Assembly: GCA_020846005.1 (NCBI GenBank)
Contig: JADLEQ010000020.1
Coordinates: 1 to 45,338 of the forward strand
Reading direction: 5' to 3'
Origin: Polyangiaceae bacterium
GTDB taxonomy: Bacteria > Myxococcota_A > Polyangia > Polyangiales > Polyangiaceae
DNA length: 45,338 nt
Both the position numbers and the translations under genes were made by a program. The notes beneath the pieces are model-generated. The model was given only the letters and a program-made list of their open reading frames with translations, was not told the origin of the DNA and did no database searches. Numbering within the stretch: the stretch's first letter is position 1; each line of letters opens with the position of its first letter. Positions 1 through 6,433 of this stretch are shown here, one piece after another.

Positions 1-1329
1 CCCGCGCTCGAGATCGCCCCGCAGCTCCACCGCCTCGAGCTCCAGATCGAGCACGGAGCGGGTCACGTCGACCCAGTCGAGGAGCGTCGCGCTGCCGGTC
101 GTGTACGCGGCGGCGAGGGCGTCGAGGGACCGGCGCGCCGCGGGCAGCGCCCGCGCTCGGACGACCGCGAGCTGCGCCTCGATCGCGCGGAGCTGCGCGT
201 GCACCTCGACGACCTCGGTGCGCGCCTCGAGGCCGGCCTGATCGCGGGCCGCGCGCTCGGCGGCCTCCTCCTCCCGCGCCTGGTCGAGGCGGTGCCCGGT
301 GGGCCCCCAGAGCCAGGGGAGCGACATCGACGCGCTCACGCCGAGACCGGGTCGCATCGCTGGGTCCTGCCAGTAGCCGAACCCCACCATCACCTCCGGG
401 ATCCGAGCCTCGGCCGCGGCCGCCTCGCGCCGCGCGGTCGCCGCGCGGACGCGGGCGTCGGCCGACACCGTCGCGCCGCGCGTCGCCTCCGCGCGCGCGA
501 CGAGCTCGTCGACGCCGAGCGCCACCGTCTCGACCGGCACGTCGCGCGGCTCGCCGAGCGGGGCGGCGGCGGGGCGCCGCAGCACGACGTTGAGCGTCGC
601 GCGCGAGCGGAGGATCGTCCCCTCTGCGCGTGCCAGCGCGCGCCGCCCGCGCGCGAGCTCGAGCTCGACCCGCGCGCCGTCCGACAATGAGGAACCTCCA
701 GTAGGGTACCGAGCCTGTACCGCCTGCCCCATCCGGTGGAGGAGCGCGAGCTGGCGCTCGGCCAGCCGTCGCTCGGCCAGGGCCTGGGAGTAGTCCGCGA
801 ACGCCGCGCCGGCTCGCTCCGCTACGAGCCGCTCCTCGGACGAGACCTCCGCGAGGAGCGCCTGCGCCTCCTCCGCCATCGCGCGCGCCCGCGCGTCGAG
901 CGCGGCGCCCGGCGGGAACCGCTGGCGCAGCTCCAGCAGGTACATGTCCGCCTCGCCCGCCGCGTACGGCCGCGCGAGCGGGAGGTTCGACGCCTGGAGG
1001 CCCAGCTCCGCCGGCGGGGGCGTCCCCTCGGCGCGCCCGGCGTGGACGAGCGCGCGAGCGCGGTGGGACAGCACCGCGAGCGCCGGGCTGCGCGTGACCG
1101 CGAGCGCGACGACGGCGTCACGGTCGAGGGGGGCGGACAGGTCGAGCGCGGCGCCTGCGCCCCCCTCCCGGCCGGCGCCTGGCCCCGCCCGCGTGCCCGG
1201 GGTCGCGAGCTCGTACGACCGATCGAGCGCCTGGCGGGTGGGCCCGGACATGCAGCCGCTGGTGGCGACGGCGACCGCCAGGGACCCCCAGCGGAGGCGT
1301 CTCGGGGCGGGGCGGGGGCGAGCCGGCAC
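1..1329 (-). CDS. TolC-family outer-membrane efflux lipoprotein (3' end cut by window edge)
   Basis: The outer-membrane channel of a tripartite efflux pump, most like the CzcC/CusC heavy-metal type. The frame is open from GTG at 1329 to base 1 (443 codons) with no stop, so the C-terminus lies outside the window. A TAG two codons upstream fixes GTG as the first possible start. The N-terminus is a lipoprotein signal, with a hydrophobic LAVAVATSG stretch followed by Cys26. The rest is Ala/Arg/Glu-rich amphipathic helix typical of the TolC coiled-coil barrel, with the recurring family pattern 'YPTGGSSLSDGARVELELA' near the middle and 'AAYTTGSATLLDWVDV' near the end. It lies 127 bp downstream of the membrane protein ending at 1457, on the same strand, and the RND and adaptor partners would be expected past the left edge. 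The family call is firm; the metal substrate is inference from the neighbours. Confidence 0.85.
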   Translation of the reverse strand, partial: MPARPRPAPRRLRWGSLAVAVATSGCMSGPTRQALDRSYELATPGTRAGPGAGREGGAGAALDLSAPLDRDAVVALAVTRSPALAVLSHRARALVHAGRAEGTPPPAELGLQASNLPLARPYAAGEADMYLLELRQRFPPGAALDARARAMAEEAQALLAEVSSEERLVAERAGAAFADYSQALAERRLAERQLALLHRMGQAVQARYPTGGSSLSDGARVELELARGRRALARAEGTILRSRATLNVVLRRPAAAPLGEPRDVPVETVALGVDELVARAEATRGATVSADARVRAATARREAAAAEARIPEVMVGFGYWQDPAMRPGLGVSASMSLPWLWGPTGHRLDQAREEEAAERAARDQAGLEARTEVVEVHAQLRAIEAQLAVVRARALPAARRSLDALAAAYTTGSATLLDWVDVTRSVLDLELEAVELRGDLERG

Positions 1330-1456
1330 GCGCGTCTAGGCGGGACCGCCGCCGAGCGTGACGGGCGTCGGCCGCCGGGCGGTCCCCGCGGGCGAGGCGC
1401 CGCTCGGCGGGGACTCCCGGTCCCGGCCGGGGTCGCCGGCACCCGCGACCCGCCGC

Positions 1457-1996
1457 TCACGCCGCGGGCCGGCGCAGCAGCGTCGGCACGACCCCCAGCC
1501 CGAACCCCACGGCCAGGCCGACCACGCCGGAGTACCCGACGCACGCGCACCCCATGGCGCCCGTGAGGAGCGCGACCGTCGAGCCGGCGAGCCAGAACCC
1601 GACGCCGGCTCGTCGGCGGTGCCCCACGTAGGCCACCGCCAGGCCGGCGATCACGCCGCCGAGCGTGCAGGCCGGGACACAGAGGGTGCTGCAGCCGTCC
1701 GGGCCGCAGACGTGCACGCGGCTCGCGCAGAGCGCCAACACCAGCGGGACGAGCCCCGCCGTCGCGCCCGGCAGGACGGCGCGCTGAGGGTCCCTGCCGT
1801 ACCAGAGCATCACCGCGCCGGCCACGAGCGTCGCCGCGCCGAACGCGAGCGCCGAGGCGGGGCGCGCCGCGAAGCAGGCCGCGAGCGCCGCGACGACCGC
1901 GATCGGCGCGACCCCGAGCAGCGCGCCCCGGAGGCGCCCGGCTTCGTAGGCCCACCGCGCCTTCCGGCGCGCGACGCTCGCGTCAGTCGAGCCCAT
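1457..1996 (-). CDS. Cys-rich polytopic membrane protein, partner of the sigma factor
   Basis: A 179-residue protein with about six hydrophobic segments (roughly residues 26-44, 49-66, 73-90, 111-124, 132-148, 154-173). Between segments 3 and 4 is a compact cluster of cysteines, C90, C97, C102, C106 and C110, with a second pair at C150/C152. A short charged N-terminus (ARRKARW) probably faces the cytoplasm. The ATG at 1996 lies inside the 3' end of the sigma factor gene (14-bp overlap), so the two are probably co-translated. I do not recognise a named family. Position suggests an anti-sigma or sensor role, and the Cys cluster could bind metal or a redox signal; both are inference. There is no recognisable zinc-binding anti-sigma (HxxxCxxC) motif. 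Confidence 0.7.
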   Translation of the reverse strand: MGSTDASVARRKARWAYEAGRLRGALLGVAPIAVVAALAACFAARPASALAFGAATLVAGAVMLWYGRDPQRAVLPGATAGLVPLVLALCASRVHVCGPDGCSTLCVPACTLGGVIAGLAVAYVGHRRRAGVGFWLAGSTVALLTGAMGCACVGYSGVVGLAVGFGLGVVPTLLRRPAA

Positions 1997-2477
1997 AGAG
2001 CCTCCGGAAGGTGCGTCGCAGGCGGTCCAGCGCGCGCTCGCGGCGCTTGCGCAGCGTGGCGCCGGAGACGGACGCCGCCTCGTCCCAGAACGTCGCGACG
2101 AGCGTCTCGCGGTCGGCCTCCGAGAGCTCCCCGAGCGCGGCGAGCGCCGCGGCCATCAGATCCCGACGGACGACCTCCTCCTCGGCGTGCTCGCCGGCGC
2201 GCTCGACGGCGAGCTCGCTCGTCTCGCGGCGGCGGCTCCGCCTGCGCGCGACGGTGCGACACTCCCACGCCGCGATGGCCATCGCCCACGGCATCGCCGG
2301 CCGGGTGCGGTCGTAGTCGGACGCGCGCAGCAGGATCTTCTGCATCGCCTCCTGCGCCGCGTCCGCCGCGTCGGCCTCGCTCCGCAGCAGGCCGACGCAC
2401 AGCCGCTGGATCGGTCCCCAGAGCGAGTCGAAGACGGGGGTGAACGCGCCGCGATCGCCCTCCGCGAGCCGGGCCAT
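1983..2477 (-). CDS. RNA polymerase ECF-type sigma factor
   Basis: A 164-residue sigma-70 family factor. Region 2 is visible near the N-terminus (AFTPVFDSLWGPIQRLC ... DAADAAQEAMQKIL), where the DAAQEAMQKI stretch matches the core-binding helix. Region 4 is at the C-terminus (LSEADRETLVATFW ... TLRKRRERALDRLRR), giving the helix-turn-helix for -35 recognition. The linker is short, as in ECF factors, and there is no Cys-rich C-terminal extension of the CorE type. I chose ATG 2477, which puts the start just before the LAEGDRGAF motif. An in-frame GTG at 2603 would add 42 residues of Pro/Arg-rich sequence that looks non-coding. It overlaps the downstream membrane protein gene by 14 bp. The likely regulon includes the adjacent efflux gene (inference). 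Confidence 0.85.
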   Translation of the reverse strand: MARLAEGDRGAFTPVFDSLWGPIQRLCVGLLRSEADAADAAQEAMQKILLRASDYDRTRPAMPWAMAIAAWECRTVARRRSRRRETSELAVERAGEHAEEEVVRRDLMAAALAALGELSEADRETLVATFWDEAASVSGATLRKRRERALDRLRRTFRRLYGLD

Positions 2478-2680
2478 CAGCGCGTCGAGCGGCGCGGCCC
2501 CGGGGGGCTCGCGCCGAGGCCCCCCCTCGCGGGGCGGGGAGGCGGGCGGCGGATCGGAGGAGGCCAGGCGGCGGGCAGCTTGCCACGCCCTCGGCGCCTG
2601 CACCCGAAGCGCCCGCTGGGTCGCGCGCAGCCTCCCGCGCGACCGCCCGGGCCGCGCGCGCGTCCGGCGCCGCCGTGGTG

Positions 2681-2695
2681 CGGTGCGCCGCACCG
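2681..2695. promoter_or_regulatory. Short palindrome upstream of the sigma factor
   Basis: Perfect 7-bp arms CGGTGCG and CGCACCG around a single C, about 200 bp upstream of the sigma factor ATG in a gene-free stretch (2478-2924). It could be an operator, but palindromes this short are common at this GC content. Confidence 0.2.
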
Positions 2696-2810
2696 TGAGC
2701 AGCGCGCCTCGAGGGCGGGGGGCGGCGTGGACGATCATGCGCGTGAGGGGCCGCGACCGCGACCGGATGTGCTGGTAGGCGCGAGCGGCGCAGGGCGCGA
2801 CGCCCCGGGG

Positions 2811-2894
2811 CGCGAGCCACCCCGGGCCGCGCGCGCTCCGCGCCCCTCCCCCCCGCCGGCCCGCGGCGCGAGGGGGCCGCCGGGGTGGCTCGCG
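2811..2894. repeat. Perfect 14-bp inverted repeat with 56-nt spacer
   Basis: The left arm (2811-2824, CGCGAGCCACCCCG) and right arm (2881-2894) are exact reverse complements. The spacer holds C-runs facing G-runs that could extend the fold. It sits between the divergent sigma factor and methyltransferase remnant, ending 30 bp before the latter's start. It may be a hairpin, an operator of the methyltransferase, or the scar of a mobile element. I saw no flanking target duplication. Confidence 0.45.
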
Positions 2895-2924
2895 GCGCCG
2901 CGACTGCTCCCCGGGTTCGCCGCC

Positions 2925-3785
2925 GTGCCCCGTCAGCTCATCCGCTCCGAGTACCTGGTGGCGCTGGCCGCGCTCCCCGACCGTTGCGCGTAGCTCATTC
3001 ACGTCGATCCCCCGTTCAACACGGGCCGCCCCCAGTCCCGTGAGCGGCTGCGCGCCGTCGCGGATCCGAGCGCGAGGCGGGAGGGCGTCGGGGGCCGCAA
3101 GCACCGGACCGAGCGCACGGGCCGGAGCGCCTGCGCCGACGCGCTCGACATGCCCCGCATCGAGCCGGGGGGGCCGCGGTGCCACGCGCCTCGCGGCGGC
3201 TGGTTCGTGCACCGCGACGCGCACGAGGCGCGTTGCGTGAAGGTGGCGCTCGATTCGCCGCTCGGTCGCGCGTCCTGCATGAACGACATCGCGTGGGCCT
3301 ACGATCATGGAGCGAGGTCGCGAGCTCGCTGGCCCGCGAAGCACGACACCATTTCGTGGTACGCCATGGACCCTGAGGACTACGTCTCCCACGACGACGA
3401 GATCGATCGGATCCGGTACCTGGGCCCGGATCTGGTGGGGGCAGAGGAGGCGGCGCCGGGCAGGACTCCGACCGACGTGTGGTGGCACACGATCGTGCCG
3501 ACGCACGGGCGCGTGAAGCCGGGGGACGCGACGCAGAGGCCGCTCGGGATCCTGAACCGGATCATCAGGGTGCACGGCGATCCCGGGGAGACCGTGCTCG
3601 ACTTCTTCGCTGGGAGCGGCACCGCTGGCGAGGCAGCGGCGGCGAACGGTCGAGGGTTCGTGCCGATCGACGAGAGCGCCGAGGCCGTGAGCGTCCTGGC
3701 CGCGCGTCTCGCGGAGTGGGCGCCGGACCTCGTCGGCGTCGAGGACCCGGTGCTCGCGCGGGGCGTCCAGCGGGGGATGTCCTGA
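2925..3785 (+). pseudogene. Beta-class N4/N6 DNA methyltransferase, broken by an internal stop
   Basis: Starting at GTG 2925 the frame reads VPRQLIRSEYLVALAALPDRCA, then TAG at 2991-2993, then directly LIHVDPPFNTG in the same frame. DPPF is motif IV (catalytic) and the FNTG tail is typical of beta-class enzymes, which carry motif IV before motif I. Downstream come WFVHRD, KVALD, the family block WAYDHGARSRARWPAKHDT, TPTDVWWHTIV, TQRPLGIL, and motif I VLDFFAGSGTAGEAA. The stretch at about 3140-3195, between motif IV and WFVHRD, looks shortened and scrambled relative to the family. The stop separates the first 22 residues from the catalytic region and no good start follows it before motif IV. 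No restriction endonuclease gene lies beside it. Either a decayed orphan methylase or, less likely, a sequencing error. Confidence 0.8.
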
Positions 3786-3842
3786 TGCGCGGAGCGCGGA
3801 GGAACCGCGATCCCGACCCTCGGGCGCTGGCGCCCCTCACCC

Positions 3843-4811
3843 CTATCGACGCGCCGCGAGGGCGATGCCGCGGCGGGGCTCGAGCGGCTCCGTAGGGTGG
3901 TCGACGGCGCGGGCGGAGGAGCAGGCCGCCTCGAGCAGGCCGAGGACGCCGTGCAGCGTGTTCTCGACCGTCGGGCGAACGTCGAGGGGGTTCATCCACC
4001 AGAACGGGTCGAGGAGGCGGCTCAGCGTGAGCAGCCGCCGATCGAGCGTGCCCACCTCGACCGTGAGCGCGAGGGTGCCGAGCTCGGCATCGAGCCAGTC
4101 GTCGAGGTCACCCTGGGTGCGATAGAGGCCCGAGGCCTGCCGCAGCGTGTAGCGGGCGCCCGGCTGCGACGCCCGAAACGCGCGGCCGAGGCGCTCGTAC
4201 TCCACCGCTCGCGGGTTGCGCCGCGCCGTGAAGCCCCACGGGTAGAGCAAGAGGTTGCCGAAGCTGTGGAAGCCCAGCGCGAGCTTCGGCCGCGTCGCGA
4301 GCGCGAGATCACGGACCGCGCGCGTCTCCGGCTCGCTGTATGGGTGTGGGCCGGCGAAATGGGGCAGGAACGCCCACCGCGAGCCGGCGAACGGGCTCGC
4401 GGACCGCGCGGGGCCCGCCGGCGCGAAGTTGCGGTTCAGATCGACGCCGCGGGCGTTGCCGCGGACCCACGCCCGCGCGCCACGCGCGACCCGCTCGGCG
4501 TTGGCGGCGTAAGCGTCCGGGTTGACGATCGGCGCGAAGACGAAGCGGAGCTGGTCGGCGAGGCCACGGGACAGCCCGGCGCCGCCGACGAGCGCGCGCG
4601 CCACCTCCCGCAACGCGATCGCGCCGATGACCTCCACTCCGTGCAGGAGGCCCGTGAACATCACCGCGGGGGCGCCCGCCGGACCGAACGAGTAGGCGCG
4701 GATCGGGCGCCCCTCGACCGACTCGCCGATCCGCTCCTCCGCTCCGTGGCGCGACGCCAGCTCGCGCCACGAGGCGTCGAACGACTCCCACCGTGAGTAA
4801 GGCGAATCCAT
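3843..4811 (-). CDS. M14-family zinc carboxypeptidase
   Basis: A 322-residue metallo-carboxypeptidase that would trim C-terminal residues from peptides or peptidoglycan stems. Zinc ligands are visible as H57 and E60 in LLHGVE and H182 in LGFHSFGN. The carboxylate-binding motif appears as RGVDLNRNF (R127 with neighbouring Asn), and the catalytic glutamate is E252 in ALTVEVG. All key residues are present, so it should be active. I see no signal peptide at the N-terminus ([11 protein letters not shown]), so it is probably cytoplasmic. The ATG at 4811 is supported by a promoter-like element whose -10 hexamer is 12 nt upstream. It is transcribed divergently from the GNAT gene at 4988. The stop at 3843 is 58 bp from the end of the methyltransferase remnant on the other strand. 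Confidence 0.88.
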   Translation of the reverse strand: MDSPYSRWESFDASWRELASRHGAEERIGESVEGRPIRAYSFGPAGAPAVMFTGLLHGVEVIGAIALREVARALVGGAGLSRGLADQLRFVFAPIVNPDAYAANAERVARGARAWVRGNARGVDLNRNFAPAGPARSASPFAGSRWAFLPHFAGPHPYSEPETRAVRDLALATRPKLALGFHSFGNLLLYPWGFTARRNPRAVEYERLGRAFRASQPGARYTLRQASGLYRTQGDLDDWLDAELGTLALTVEVGTLDRRLLTLSRLLDPFWWMNPLDVRPTVENTLHGVLGLLEAACSSARAVDHPTEPLEPRRGIALAARR

Positions 4812-4823
4812 GGCCAGAGTGTC

Positions 4824-4851
4824 ATCCTAGTGAAGGGCGAGGCGGCGGCAA
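4824..4851 (-). promoter_or_regulatory. Promoter of the M14 carboxypeptidase, close to the start codon
   Basis: On the minus strand TTGCCG (4851-4846), a 16-nt spacer, then TAGGAT (4829-4824), ending 12 nt before the ATG. This leaves room for only a few untranslated bases. Confidence 0.45.
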
Positions 4852-4987
4852 GGAGCCTTCGTGCCGCTCTGGATCGACCGCGATCCGCCGCGGGTTCGTG
4901 CGCGCGCTGTCGCCAAGGAGTTTCGCGCTTGGGCGCACGCCGCCACGCGCCCCCGGCAGGCTGCGTTCGCCCGATGGAGGTGAACGC

Positions 4988-5563
4988 ATGGCGAGCTATG
5001 AAGTCAGAAACCTCTGCAGCGACGACTTCGCTGCCCTGATGCGCCTCGAGCACACGATCTTCGCGGCTGACGGCGAGGAGGTGCTCGGCCCGTACTACGT
5101 GCGGCTCTGCTGCGACTTCTACAATGACACGTGCTTCGTCGTGATCGCGGGCGGGGAGCCGGTCGGCTACCTGTTGAGCTTCGTCCGCGATCGCGAGGCG
5201 TACTGCACGACGCTGGCCGTCGTGCCCGAGTACCAGGGGACGCGCGTCGTCCACCGGCTGCTCCAGGCGTTCGTCCGGTCCATCGCGGGCCGCGTCGACA
5301 GCTGCTGGTTCACGGTGAAGCAGGACAACGACGCCGCGCGCGCCATCCACGCCGCGCTCGGCGCCACGAACGTCAGCGTCCGCCAGGACTTCTACGGCCC
5401 CGGCGACGAGCGGATCGTGTCGCGGATCGACCGGGAGCGGTTCGAGAAGCTGCGGGCGCGCTACGAGCGGCTCGGGCTGGTCGACGGCCGCGACCGCGCC
5501 GCGGCGAGCGCGCCGCGGACCGGCACCCAGCTCGCCGGCCTCGCCGCCGCGGCCACCGCGTGA
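4988..5563 (+). CDS. GNAT-family N-acyl/acetyltransferase
   Basis: A 191-residue protein of the Gcn5-related fold. It begins [18 protein letters not shown], the usual first strand and helix. The acyl-CoA pyrophosphate-binding loop appears as [17 protein letters not shown] (residues about 77-93), with the Q/RxxGxG/A motif in a degenerate form (Q83-G-T-R-V). The following [16 protein letters not shown] segment is the family's last helix. It starts at ATG 4988 behind a strong Shine-Dalgarno GGAGGTGA 5 nt away, the clearest such site in the window. The last four bases overlap a GTG start of the acyltransferase gene, so the two products are probably made together. The acceptor substrate is unknown; pairing with a PlsC-type enzyme suggests lipid or acyl-amine synthesis (inference). 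Confidence 0.82.
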   Translation: MASYEVRNLCSDDFAALMRLEHTIFAADGEEVLGPYYVRLCCDFYNDTCFVVIAGGEPVGYLLSFVRDREAYCTTLAVVPEYQGTRVVHRLLQAFVRSIAGRVDSCWFTVKQDNDAARAIHAALGATNVSVRQDFYGPGDERIVSRIDRERFEKLRARYERLGLVDGRDRAAASAPRTGTQLAGLAAAATA

Positions 5564-6372
5564 CCCCGATGGCCGCGGCTGGGCAAGGCGGCTACCTCCC
5601 GCTCCGTCGCGACCTGGACGAGTCGTCCCCGGTGTCGGCCGCGCTCCGCGCGGGCCGGCGGATCGCCGGGCTCTCGCGGCAGCTCGGCGAGGTGATGCTC
5701 CTCGAGGCGCCCGCGCTCCCGCCGGGTGACGACGGCCGCAGGGGGCGCGGCGCCCTCCTCGCCCGGCACGCCGCGCGCGCCTGCGTCGAGCATGGCATCC
5801 GGGTCGACGCCCGTGGGCCCACGCCGCCCGCGGGGTGCGTGCTGGTCGCCAATCACCTCTCGTACGTCGATCCGCTCCTGCTCGCCGGGGTCGCGCCCTG
5901 CGTGGCCATCGCGAAGGGGGAGATCTCGAGCTGGCCGGTCCTCGGCCGCGTGCTCGGCGCCCTCGGGCTGCTGTTCGTGCGGCGGGGCGATGCGGCGAGC
6001 GGTGCCGTCGTCCTCCGCGGGGCGATCCGGGCGCTGCGAGCCGGCGTCGGCGTCGTGAACTTCCCCGAGGGGACGACCACGGCCGGCGACCGGCTCCTCC
6101 CGTTTCGCCGCGGGATCTTCGGGGCGGCCCGCATCGTCGGCGCCCCCGTCGTCGCCGCCAGCGTGCGGTTCGACGACCCGGAGCTCTGCTGGGTCGGCGG
6201 CGCCACCTTCGGGCCGCACTACCTGCGCACCGTCCGGCGGCTCGAGAGCCGCGTCACGGTGAGCTTCTCCCCGCCCCTCGACGCCCGCGCGTTCCGCAGC
6301 GCGGACGCGCTCGCGACCCACGTCCGCGAGCACCTCGCCTGCGAGCTCGGCGTCCCGCTCGCGGCCGGCTGA
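5560..6372 (+). CDS. PlsC-type 1-acylglycerol-3-phosphate/lyso-lipid acyltransferase
   Basis: A 270-residue enzyme that would move an acyl chain from acyl-CoA or acyl-ACP to a lysophospholipid or related acceptor at the inner membrane. The catalytic NHxxxxD motif is seen as NHLSYVD (residues 98-104), and the acceptor-binding motif as NFPEGTTT (FPEG at 168-171). Both are at the correct spacing and followed by the usual [10 protein letters not shown] and PVVAASV blocks. I start it at GTG 5560, which overlaps the GNAT stop as GTGA. The in-frame ATG at 5569 is an equally good alternative. The N-terminal 90 residues before the motif are longer than the minimal domain and contain no clear membrane segment. 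Coupling to the GNAT gene recalls OlsB/OlsA-type lipid pairs, but the GNAT is too short for a canonical OlsB. Confidence 0.85.
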   Translation: MTPMAAAGQGGYLPLRRDLDESSPVSAALRAGRRIAGLSRQLGEVMLLEAPALPPGDDGRRGRGALLARHAARACVEHGIRVDARGPTPPAGCVLVANHLSYVDPLLLAGVAPCVAIAKGEISSWPVLGRVLGALGLLFVRRGDAASGAVVLRGAIRALRAGVGVVNFPEGTTTAGDRLLPFRRGIFGAARIVGAPVVAASVRFDDPELCWVGGATFGPHYLRTVRRLESRVTVSFSPPLDARAFRSADALATHVREHLACELGVPLAAG

Positions 6373-6433
6373 CGCGCCGGCTCGACCGGGGAAGTTGATC
6401 CGCGCGCCGGCCGTTGGCACGGTGTCCATCCCC

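Noticed and set aside
822-1955. Long minus-strand open frame overlapping the efflux and membrane protein genes
   Set aside because: Arg/Pro/Ala-rich, no motifs, and it is an alternative frame of two genes that have clear signal peptide, membrane segments and family blocks.
2478-3575. N-terminal extension of the sigma factor frame
   Set aside because: It runs antisense through the methyltransferase remnant and has no sigma-like sequence; ATG 2477 lies right before the family start.
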